This document shows, piece by piece, positions 56,713 through 64,000 of a stretch of 64,000 nt of DNA (position 1 is its first letter; each line of letters opens with the position of its first letter). The notes under the pieces were generated by a model. That model made no database searches. It had not been told where the DNA came from and saw only the letters and a program-made list of their open reading frames with translations. Source of the stretch: Secundilactobacillus similis DSM 23365 = JCM 2765 (GTDB taxonomy: Bacteria; Bacillota; Bacilli; Lactobacillales; Lactobacillaceae); NCBI RefSeq assembly GCF_001311075.1, contig NZ_BBAD01000002.1, positions 41,769 to 105,768 on the forward strand. Direction: 5' to 3'. A program made the translations under genes and the position numbers.

Positions 56713-57372
56713 TTGGGTAAATTACTAACTGAAAGCTCAGTGAGACAGTTGATGCGGGTCAACAAATTGACCGACCAAGATCAACTGACCTTGCCAAGAG
56801 GTACTATTCTGACCCCAGCGGCCCGCGGATTTTTGACCGAACACCAGATTAAGGTCAACTTATCCGGCACGGAAACCAGTGAGGTTAGAATTCAAGAAGC
56901 TGAAAAGCCGAAACCGAACCCGTGGCTTCAAACGATTCAGGTGACTCATCAGCCAATTGATTTTAATCAATTAACCTATTATGGCACTCCGTTAGTTCAC
57001 TTACAGTCCGCTTTAAGAGATCAGTTATTGCGATGGCTAACGATTCTCGGCGAAACAACCGGAGAATTGAATCAAACGATCGTCACCGATATTACCACCT
57101 TTGTTAATTCACTCACGACGACGACGTTTGAAGAGATCCTCACTAACGAGGAGTATGCGGTAGATGATTTGAAACTGGCAGAGGTGAAACTTCCTGAAGT
57201 TTCAACCTTCAGTATTTCGAATCTGCAGCTCAGCTTAGGGCTGGTTGCCGATGCGTTAGCAAACTACTTAACCGTTCAGCCGGACTTAAAACAATCGGCT
57301 TACTACCAAGCAGTGATTACATGGCAAACCATGATTCAGGACTGGACACAGTCACTAATAGAGAGTAGGTGA
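56713..57372 (+). CDS. eutT: EutT-like cobalamin adenosyltransferase
   Basis: The N-terminal 45 residues (LLTESSVRQLM...LPRGTILTPAARGFLTEHQIKVN) match EutT enzymes, and the remainder is a helical bundle of adenosyltransferase type (LQSALRDQLLRWLTILGETTG). Cys residues of the metal-binding HxxxCC region found in enteric EutT are absent. The locus also has a PduO-type enzyme, so this one may be redundant or altered in role. The start is TTG 56713 after AAAGGAGG; it overlaps eutD by four bases. Confidence 0.65.
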   Translation: MGKLLTESSVRQLMRVNKLTDQDQLTLPRGTILTPAARGFLTEHQIKVNLSGTETSEVRIQEAEKPKPNPWLQTIQVTHQPIDFNQLTYYGTPLVHLQSALRDQLLRWLTILGETTGELNQTIVTDITTFVNSLTTTTFEEILTNEEYAVDDLKLAEVKLPEVSTFSISNLQLSLGLVADALANYLTVQPDLKQSAYYQAVITWQTMIQDWTQSLIESR

Positions 57373-58001
57373 AGACAACGCAGAATTTAAATGAATTAGT
57401 TGAAGACATTGTAACCGAATTACGTAAGAAGACCTCGTTTGAAGTTGAGGCTTCGGCCCGCCACATCCACTTGGATCAGGCGACAATCGATGGGTTGTTT
57501 GGGAAGGGTTATCAATTAACGCCTAAACGACCACTATCCCAACCGGGCCAGTTCGTCAGTGAAGAACGCTTAACGATTCAGGGACCCGCAGGCCAAATCG
57601 AGAACGTTGCGATTCTTGGTCCTGCCCGGAAACAATCACAAGTTGAACTGTCATTGACGGATGCCATGACGTTAGGTGTGAAAGCACCATTACGCGAAAG
57701 TGGTCATCTTGACCAGACGCCAGGTGTCACGTTGATTCACGATAACCAACAGGTCACCATTCCACTTGGGGTGATGATCGCGCAACGTCACATTCATATG
57801 ACGCCAGCTGATGCCCAGTTATTTGGGGTTAAAAATAGCGATATCGTCAGCGTCAAAATTGGCGGCGATCGCGGTTTAACGTTTGATAACGTGGTCATTC
57901 GGGTGAGTGATCGGTTTGCTACCCGGATGCACATCGACTTTGATGAAGCCAACGCTTGTGGCCTAACCAAGGGAACGCGGGGAACACTTTATAAAAAGTA
58001 G
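57369..58001 (+). CDS. eutD: PduL-type phosphotransacylase (EutD role)
   Basis: This 210-residue enzyme converts acetyl-CoA to acetyl-phosphate inside the shell. Two zinc-binding barrels are visible: VEASARHIHLDQ and MIAQRHIHMTPADAQLFGV, plus RMHIDFDEANACGL. The N-terminus (LNELVEDIVTELRKK) is an amphipathic helix typical of encapsulation peptides. It is unrelated to the Pta-like EutD of enteric bacteria. GTG 57369 overlaps the eutT stop. Confidence 0.9.
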   Translation: MKTTQNLNELVEDIVTELRKKTSFEVEASARHIHLDQATIDGLFGKGYQLTPKRPLSQPGQFVSEERLTIQGPAGQIENVAILGPARKQSQVELSLTDAMTLGVKAPLRESGHLDQTPGVTLIHDNQQVTIPLGVMIAQRHIHMTPADAQLFGVKNSDIVSVKIGGDRGLTFDNVVIRVSDRFATRMHIDFDEANACGLTKGTRGTLYKK

Positions 58002-58010
58002 GTTTTAAAA

Positions 58011-58634
58011 ATGCAGTCTGCTGAAATAGAAAGAATCATTCAAATCGTCACGGACCGGGTTTTAGCGCAACTTGAAGTCGTTACCCAAGACAGTATTCTG
58101 TTTCAGGACAAAATTGAAGCGTATCCTGCACCGTATGTCGAAAAACTTTCAGCTGACTTCCATTTCGAGTTTGGACAAAAGCAGGATAGCGATGCTATCC
58201 TGCTTTGTCTTAGTCAGATGACATTACAGCAGTTACTCGCCGTGGCGAGTCTGACTGCCATTGATCCAGAAACGACCCAAGTCATCGACTTTTTGTTGAA
58301 AGGCAAGCCAGTTTGGATTTTGGCAGCGGCACCACAACTGGGACCGTACCGAAAGCAGGCAAAGTACGCGGTGTGGCATGAATTACAACTGGCACTCCAA
58401 AAAGTGGCCAAGTTTAACATTCACTTTATCAAGGATGATGTCGCACTAACGCAACGACTGAAAACATTGCCGAAGCAGTCACAAGTCATGGCGTCAGCAC
58501 CAATCAAACGCCAGTTTATCACCCAACTTACGCTCCAACAACGGTGGCAAAATAAGCAACCGTTGCTGAACGAGGGTGAGGTGTTAACGGACTTGGCTGC
58601 TGAATGGGCCCGTGATCATCGGCTCAAAGTTTAA
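58011..58634 (+). CDS. Uncharacterised eut-locus protein with encapsulation-like N-terminus
   Basis: I cannot name the product. The 207-residue protein begins with an amphipathic helix (EIERIIQIVTDRVLAQL) that resembles encapsulation peptides and the N-termini of EutD and EutQ here. The rest has a flavoprotein-like or PduM-like pattern (LLCLSQMTLQQLLAVASLT, KPVWILAAAPQLGPYRK), with no conserved metal or nucleophile I can point to. It lies between eutD and eutH, a place held by small uncharacterised eut proteins in other Firmicutes. A luminal structural or flavin role is a guess. Confidence 0.6.
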   Translation: MQSAEIERIIQIVTDRVLAQLEVVTQDSILFQDKIEAYPAPYVEKLSADFHFEFGQKQDSDAILLCLSQMTLQQLLAVASLTAIDPETTQVIDFLLKGKPVWILAAAPQLGPYRKQAKYAVWHELQLALQKVAKFNIHFIKDDVALTQRLKTLPKQSQVMASAPIKRQFITQLTLQQRWQNKQPLLNEGEVLTDLAAEWARDHRLKV

Positions 58635-58726
58635 CCGAATTTGTTTGGCTGACAACTTGGTGAGCCAAACAGCAATTATTGATTTTAACGTTTGTAACGC
58701 GTGTTTGGAAGGGGGCAGTTTAGATT

Positions 58727-59854
58727 ATGGGAATTAATGAAATAATTATGTATGTCATGGTGCTCTTCATGATTTTAGGCGCCGTTGATAAGATGCTCGG
58801 TAACAAATTCGGCTTGGGTGAAAAGTTCGAAGAAGGGATCAACTCCATGGGGGCTTTGGCGCTCTCCATGGTCGGGATCATCATCTTGGCGCCCATCTTG
58901 GCCAAGATTTTATCACCAGTTGTTGTGCCAGTTTACACGGCGTTAGGTGCTGACCCATCAATGTTTGCGACGAGTTTGATTGCGCTTGATATGGGTGGCT
59001 TCCAATTAGCCCAACAAATGGCCGTTGATCCACAAGCTGGGATGTTCGCAGCCGTTATCCTCGGCTCAATGATGGGACCAACCATCGTGTTCTCAATTCC
59101 AGTTGCGTTAGGAATCATTGATAAGAAGGATCACCGTTTCTTGGCAACCGGCGTGTTGTCAGGGATGATCACCATTCCAATTGGCTGTTTCGTTGGTGGT
59201 TTGCTGATGGGTATGCCATTGATGATGATTTTGAAGAACCTTGTGCCAATCATCTTGTTTGCCGCTTTGATCGCATTAGGGCTTTGGTTCAAACCGGAAG
59301 GCATGATCAAGGGATTCTCCATTTTCGGTCAATTGATCGTGATTATCGGGACCTTAGGGTTAGCCATTGGTGCCATTCAATCAATGGTTGGCATTAAAGT
59401 TATCCCTGGTATGGGGAACGTTCGTGAAGGTATCCAAGTTGTTGGTGGGATCGCAATGACCTTAGCCGGTGCATTTACGCTGGTTTACGTGATTACTAAG
59501 GTCTTCCGCAAGCCATTGATGGGCTTAGGGAAGGCGCTTGGGATGAACGAAACGGCGGCTGCCGGTTTGGTTGCTACGTTGGCCAACAACATTCCAATGT
59601 TTGAAATGATGAAGGATATGGATGACCGCGGTAAGATCATCAACGTTGCCTTTGCCGTTTCTGCAGCCTTCGTCTTTGGGGATCACTTAGGGTTTACCGC
59701 TGGGGTAGCCAAAGAAATGATCTTTCCAATGATTGTCAGCAAGTTAGTTGCCGGGATTACAGCCATTGCAGTCGCAATGTTTATGGCTAACCGGGTGTTA
59801 GGTAAAGAAGATAAGAAAGCCGAAGAAGGAGACGTGATTGCAGATGAACATTGA
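58727..59854 (+). CDS. eutH: Ethanolamine permease EutH
   Basis: This 375-residue carrier of about 10-11 helices imports ethanolamine. LALSMVGIIILAPILAKILSPVV, ALDMGGFQLAQQMA and NETAAAGLVATLANNIPMFEMM are typical of EutH. GGAAGGGGG precedes the ATG. Its stop overlaps the eutQ start by 11 bases. Confidence 0.93.
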   Translation: MGINEIIMYVMVLFMILGAVDKMLGNKFGLGEKFEEGINSMGALALSMVGIIILAPILAKILSPVVVPVYTALGADPSMFATSLIALDMGGFQLAQQMAVDPQAGMFAAVILGSMMGPTIVFSIPVALGIIDKKDHRFLATGVLSGMITIPIGCFVGGLLMGMPLMMILKNLVPIILFAALIALGLWFKPEGMIKGFSIFGQLIVIIGTLGLAIGAIQSMVGIKVIPGMGNVREGIQVVGGIAMTLAGAFTLVYVITKVFRKPLMGLGKALGMNETAAAGLVATLANNIPMFEMMKDMDDRGKIINVAFAVSAAFVFGDHLGFTAGVAKEMIFPMIVSKLVAGITAIAVAMFMANRVLGKEDKKAEEGDVIADEH

Positions 59855-60285
59855 TCGTGAACAGGTTGAAGCCATTATTCGGAAAATTGTGTTGGAAAAG
59901 TTAGGGACCAATAAAACTACGACCCCAGATGCTGATCAGCATTGACCTGCCTAATTGGAGTGTGTCGGAAGCTGACAGAATGGATACGGGAAATCCAAGT
60001 GATCAAGTTTACACCAAGGATTTCTTTGACCTGAACGAAAGCCCCCGTCTTGGTGCCGGGTTAATGACCATGAAGGAAAGTACCTTCGATTGGACCCTTA
60101 ACTACGACGAAGTGGATTACGTTGTTTCCGGTGAACTCAGTGTGATTGGGAAGAACGGGACTGCTACGGCGGGTCCTGGCCAAATCATCTTGATTCCTAA
60201 GGGCAGTCAAATTAAATTCTCTGCACCAAAGGAAGCTCGGTTTATCTATATCACTTATCCTGCCGACTGGGCGAACCAAGCTTAG
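59844..60285 (+). CDS. eutQ: Acetate kinase-like cupin protein EutQ (frameshifted)
   Basis: EutQ makes acetate and ATP from acetyl-phosphate in the compartment. The first 20 residues (REQVEAIIRKIVLEKL) form an encapsulation-type helix followed by a Thr/Asn-rich linker. The frame changes near 59932 to SIDLPNWSVSEADRM and the cupin domain (DTGNPSDQVYTKDFF...YDEVDYVVSGELSV...IILIPKGSQIKF). The shift equals one extra or two missing bases, unlike most others in the window. Repaired length is about 147 residues, which is shorter than enteric EutQ. Confidence 0.85.
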
Positions 60286-60383
60286 TGACAATCAGGGGTT
60301 AACGTAGTGTGCGACCAACGAGTGGTGCGACAACTGTTAACGCAGGTGAGTGACGGCATCAGGTTGTTGAGGGGGTATGAATA

Positions 60384-60752
60384 ATGGTAACAGATTCATC
60401 ACAGGAACATCGAACTGAACCGGAACGGATGATTCAAGAGTACGTTCCCGGCAAACAGATCACCCTAGCGCACATTATCGCTAATCCGGATAAGGATATT
60501 TTCGAAAAATTAGGGTTAAGTGATACGAACACTGCATTGGGGATTCTAACCATTACGCCCAGCGAGGCGTCAATTATTGCTAGTGATATCGCGACGAAGG
60601 CCAGTAGTGTCAGTCTAGGATTCATTGATCGCTTCAGTGGTTCCGTTGTCGTGTGTGGAGAAGTGTCAGAAGTTGATGCTGCTCTACGCGAAGTCGTGAC
60701 TAAGTTGCAGGATATTCTTGATTTCTCAGTTTCGACCATTACCCGAACCTAG
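60384..60752 (+). CDS. eutS: Shell protein EutS
   Basis: The 122-residue protein is a circularly permuted single BMC-domain shell protein of the PduU/EutS type. [19 protein letters not shown] and [39 protein letters not shown] are typical. The bent hexamer may form shell edges. GGGGG lies eight bases before ATG 60384. The 98 bases between eutQ and this gene hold nothing I can name. Confidence 0.9.
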   Translation: MVTDSSQEHRTEPERMIQEYVPGKQITLAHIIANPDKDIFEKLGLSDTNTALGILTITPSEASIIASDIATKASSVSLGFIDRFSGSVVVCGEVSEVDAALREVVTKLQDILDFSVSTITRT

Positions 60753-60778
60753 GGAAACTACAATCAGTGAGGCGAAAG

Positions 60779-61635
60779 ATGATGACGATTAAAACGCAAG
60801 TTGATCTTAAACAAGTCAATCAGCAACTCCAAGCATTTGCGACCGTTGTGAACGGTAACCACCCAATCCGGGAAGTAACGGCTGACGAACAGCTACGAGT
60901 CGGCGTGGATCTTGGGACCTCGTCAATTGTGTTGACGGTATTAGATGAACAGAATCAGCCGCTATATGGTGCATTTGAATACGATAACGCCGTCCGCGAT
61001 GGTATCGTGGTCAACTTTATCGAATCAGTGCAGATTTTAAAGCGGTTGAAGCAAAAGGCGGAAGACGTGTTAGGGGTCACCCTAACCACGGCCTGTGGTG
61101 CTGTGCCACCGGGAACGGGACATGGCAGTGCTAAAATCGTGACGAACGTAATTGAATCAGCCGAGTTTGAGTGTCGCGAAATAGTTGATGAACCAACTGC
61201 TGCGGCGCAGTTCCTGCACATGCAGGATGGCACCGTAGTTGATATTGGTGGTGGGACAACGGGAATCAGTGTCTTTGAGCACGGTCACCTCAACGAAGTG
61301 CTGGATGAAGCAACTGGTGGGTTCCATATGACCTTAGTGTTAGCGGGTTACCACCACGTTGATTCGGCAGAAGCGGAGTTAATGAAGCGTGATGAAAGCA
61401 AGGAAGGCGAAGTGTTTGCGGTCATTCGGCCAGTTGTCGAAAAAATGGCATGATCACTAAAACTGCAGTGACAACGGAAGTTAAGCAACCCGTTATCGTT
61501 GTTGGCGGGGCGATCAATTTCAAACAGTTCATTCCAACTTTCAGTAAAACGCTAACGTTACCCGCCTATAAACCGGATTTTCCACAATTCGTGACACCAC
61601 TAGGTATTGCAATGTACGATCATGAACCAGAATAG
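60779..61635 (+). CDS. eutJ: EutJ chaperone-like protein (one base missing)
   Basis: The 285-residue protein has an actin/Hsp70 ATPase fold (VGVDLGTSSIVLTVLD, VVDIGGGTTGISVF) and is thought to aid assembly or activity of eut enzymes. A base is missing near 61450 (VEKMA should continue into ITKTAVTTEVKQPVIVVGG). ATG 60779 is chosen after GAGGCGA. Confidence 0.88.
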
Positions 61636-61656
61636 TTAAAGGAAGCGGCAGATGCC

Positions 61657-61929
61657 ATGTATATGGGAAAAGTCGTTGGCAGCGTTGTTTCAACGCAGAA
61701 GGATCCGTCACTAGTTGGTCGAAAGTTAATGATTATTCAACCAATTAATGCGGATGGTCAAACGGTGCGTCACGAAGAGGTGGCTGCTGATACAGTAGGT
61801 GCCGGGATTGGTGAGTACGTCCTCTATGTTCGGGGGGCTGGTGCTCGAAATAGTAGTCCTCAAGGTGATCCGCACGCTGATGTGATGGACGCTGCAATTG
61901 TCGGGATCATTGACCGATTTGATAGTTAA
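61657..61929 (+). CDS. eutN: Shell vertex protein EutN
   Basis: This 90-residue pentamer caps compartment vertices. MGKVVGSVVSTQKDPSLVGRKLMIIQPI and GAGIGEYVLYVRGAGARNS are typical of EutN/CcmL. AAAGGAA precedes ATG 61657. It is the last recognised eut gene. Confidence 0.93.
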   Translation: MYMGKVVGSVVSTQKDPSLVGRKLMIIQPINADGQTVRHEEVAADTVGAGIGEYVLYVRGAGARNSSPQGDPHADVMDAAIVGIIDRFDS

Positions 61930-61984
61930 TGGTGTCGGTAGGACGAAAGCCCGCGCACGGTAACGTGGTTTAACATTCTTGGGT

Positions 61985-62084
61985 GGGATAAGCCAGTGGT
62001 TTATCCCCTCAGATAAGCGAATAAGCCGGTTGGTTTATTGGTTTATCTGAGAGAAATGGGTGAGTCCCCAACGTCGATGTTGGG
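61985..62084 (+). promoter_or_regulatory. Three tandem hairpins between eutN and the reductase gene
   Basis: Hairpin 1 is GGGATAAGCC-agt-GGTTTATCCC (61985-62007). Hairpin 2 runs from CTCAGATAAGC to GTTTATCTGAG (62008-62051) with about 18 paired bases. Hairpin 3 is CCCAAC-gtcgat-GTTGGG (62067-62084). None has a T-run, so ordinary termination is not indicated. Confidence 0.6.
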
Positions 62085-62112
62085 TCAACTAAATGCCATG
62101 GAGGAATGCCGT

Positions 62113-63092
62113 ATGGATCAGTTAAGGCAGAGTTATACCTGAAATTAGGGATCATTTTACGTAATCGGTTGGTGATGGCACCAATGAATGCTCAGTTATC
62201 AGCTGGTGGCCGAGTGACTGAAAAGGACGTTGAATTTTATCGCGAGCGGAGTCAATCGGTTGGCTTATCGATTATTGGGTCGGGCTATGTCTCAGCTTCT
62301 GGCAACTCAGGCTTTGGAGCGGTTAGCTGTGCATCGGATGACGCTATCGAGGGGTTAAGTCAGTTGGCTCAGGCCATTCATTCGGGTGGCAGTCGGGCTA
62401 TCTTACAGTTAGTTCACGCTGGTCGGATGACCAATCGGTTTGTGACGGCTGGACATGACGTTGTTGCGCCAAGTGCGATTCAAGCGAAGCACGGTCAAGT
62501 CGACATTCCAAGAGAACTGACGCGGGATGAAATTATTCAGATCATGCAGGACTTCGTTGACGCAACTCGGCGAGCGATTCAGGCTGGATTTGATGGCGTT
62601 GAAATTCACGGTGCCAATACGTTTTTATGCCAGCAGTTTATGTCACCAGCCTCTAATCAGCGTGACGATGAATTTGGCGGTCCGTTAGTCAATCGCATTC
62701 AGTTTCCGGCGATACTGACTCGGTTAGTTGTCCAAGAAGCGAACGCTGCTAATCGGCCCTTTGCGGTTGGTTACCGAATCTCGCCCGAGGAGGCTGAACC
62801 AGGTGGTCTAACCCTAGAGGACAACCTGTTTTTGATGCAAATTCTTGAGCGGTTGGGCATTGATTATCTGAGTTTATCGTTGCACCACTATGACCAACGG
62901 CCGCAAACGAGTTCACGACTGGCAACTTGGACGGTTGCGGATATTGTGAAGTCAACCAGTCAGGTACCGGTGATGATTGCTGGCCATATCCGCACCAAAA
63001 CGGATGTTGCGACCAGCAACGCTGATTTAATTGGGATTGCGACCCCAATCGTCAGTGAACCAACGTGGGCGCAACGGCTATTGAACGACTAA
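62113..63092 (+). CDS. Old yellow enzyme-type NADH:flavin oxidoreductase (one base missing)
   Basis: The 326-residue FMN barrel starts MDQLRQSY, then a base is missing near 62139 before LKLGIILRNRLVMAPMN. LVHAGRMTNR and GFDGVEIHGANTFLCQQFMSP are family motifs. It reduces activated C=C bonds or related groups; the substrate is unknown. GGAGGA precedes ATG 62113. It follows the eut operon in the same direction and may or may not share its function. Confidence 0.85.
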
Positions 63093-63112
63093 ATAAGATG
63101 GGAGGTTGTGAG

Positions 63113-63897
63113 ATGGCAACGCAGGCAATTTCATTAACGGGTGGCGTTAACTTTCGCGACCTCGGCGGGTATCTGACGCGAGATGGCCGTCAAACAAAGT
63201 GGCATAAGCTTGTTCGAGCCGGGACTTGGCAGAGTTAACGATTGCTGACGAGGTGAAGTTAGCAGATTACGGGATTACGGTGAACGTTGATCTACGGTCG
63301 TCGGCTGAGCTTCGGCAATATCCGGATCGGATGATGACGGGAACCCGCTATATTCACTTGCCCGTTCTCGATGATGATGAAACTGAGAGTACTGAAATTA
63401 GTGAACAATTACAGCAGGTGTACGCGACGAATCCAGAGGGTGGTTATTTACGGATGCTGGACGTTTACCGCGATTTAGTGATCAACCCGCAAGCTCAGCG
63501 GACCTACCATCGCTTTTTAGCCTATTTAGCGGCTCATGGAAAGGATGAAACGGTGTTGTTTCACTGCTCAGCCGGTAAAGATCGGACTGGGATGTGTAGC
63601 ATCCTATTGTTGTTTGCGTTAGGTGTTAGTCCAGAGTACATTGAAGCGGATTATTTAATGACCAATCCATTGTCGGTAAAACGCGTTCAATGGCGGGTAG
63701 CCGAGGCGCGGCAGGCGAATATGTCGCCGGCGTTTATTAACTCAGTGTGTGATTTATCGACCGTTAAGCTGGATTATTACCAACGAGCGATGTCGTTGAT
63801 CAATGAAGAATACGGGGGCATACAGGCGTATTTACACACCGTTGTAGGCATTACGGATAGCATGATTGGGGAACTGAAACGAGCTTACTTAAAATGA
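63113..63897 (+). CDS. Protein tyrosine/dual-specificity phosphatase (one base missing)
   Basis: The active-site loop is HCSAGKDRTGM (Cys nucleophile, Arg), with an N-terminal GGVNFRDLGGYLTRDG typical of the tyrosine phosphatase-like family found in lactobacilli and Listeria (LipA-like). A base is missing near 63232, where LVRAG should run into LAELT. Repaired length is 261 residues. There is no signal peptide, so it is cytosolic. GGAGG precedes ATG 63113; it is translationally close to the reductase gene. Confidence 0.87.
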
Positions 63898-63898
63898 C

Positions 63899-63950
63899 AA
63901 AAACGTTATTGCATAGAGCGGATTGGCGCTGATGCAATAACGTTTTTTTA
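63899..63950 (+). terminator. Intrinsic terminator after the phosphatase gene
   Basis: AAAACGTTATTGCAT pairs with ATGCAATAACGTTTT, followed by T residues. No gene is visible in 63951-64000. Confidence 0.85.
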
Positions 63951-64000
63951 GTGTATAAGGGTTATCAGTTTGTGTTTCATCTATAGTTGCTATCGTTTGT

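Overview
The window looks like chromosomal DNA of a member of the Lactobacillaceae. The evidence is a KxYKxGKxW/LPxTG surface protein with MucBP domains, typical lactobacillar gene sets (proline iminopeptidase, anaerobic NrdD/NrdG, BrnQ, LysM/Apf-like wall protein, CadD, BioY/BirA), GGAGG-type ribosome sites, TTG/GTG starts and many U-tailed intrinsic terminators. The species cannot be named from this sequence alone.

Layout. 1-6.1 kb: PLP aminotransferase, large adhesin, M20 deacylase. 6.3-9.1 kb: an IS200/IS605-type TnpB element abutting a gene that has lost its 5' end. 9.2-19.2 kb: amino-acid permeases, proline iminopeptidase, SDR/TetR divergon, glycerol dehydrogenase, SorC regulator with a transaldolase-like aldolase, BrnQ. 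19.2-27.6 kb: LysM protein, two membrane diguanylate cyclases, an acyltransferase, and PdxR divergent from PdxST (vitamin B6). 28-34.7 kb: NrdDG, CadD-like transporter, lipoprotein hydrolase, HbpS-like protein, HAD phosphatase. 34.8-39.3 kb: purine salvage (adenosine deaminase, purine permease, adenine deaminase). 39.6-44.7 kb: BioY, BirA, CHY zinc finger protein, PadR with a DHA2 multidrug exporter, XRE membrane regulator. 44.9-61.9 kb: a complete ethanolamine-utilisation (eut) bacterial microcompartment locus. 62-63.9 kb: old-yellow-enzyme reductase and a dual-specificity-type phosphatase.

The eut locus is the centrepiece. Cobalamin adenosyltransferase, an EutX/Rli55-like regulatory RNA, EutG, the EutVW two-component antiterminator, then EutA, B, C, L, an EutK-like shell protein, E, M, T, D, an uncharacterised protein, H, Q, S, J and N. 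Ethanolamine enters by EutH and EutBC splits it to acetaldehyde and ammonia. EutE and EutG convert acetaldehyde to acetyl-CoA and ethanol, and EutD/EutQ yield acetyl-phosphate and acetate inside an EutL/M/K/N/S shell. The RNA control layer is readable: an AdoCbl riboswitch, an early terminator, two tandem hexaloop hairpins with A1/G4 loops and a late terminator. Terminators before the adenosyltransferase, eutG and eutA genes each overlap similar hexaloops. CcpA-type cre sites lie on two of the promoters and just downstream of a third.

Two window-wide observations matter. First, about 20 genes contain single-base frameshifts, nearly all of them one missing base, and the repaired lengths are whole codons with normal family sizes; this is most likely sequencing error, so these genes are given as one CDS spanning the break. 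Second, six intergenic spacers carry members of one modular repeat family: a long hairpin with conserved outer arms and a copy-specific, self-complementary centre, followed by a block bounded by TTCGGC...GCCGAA.
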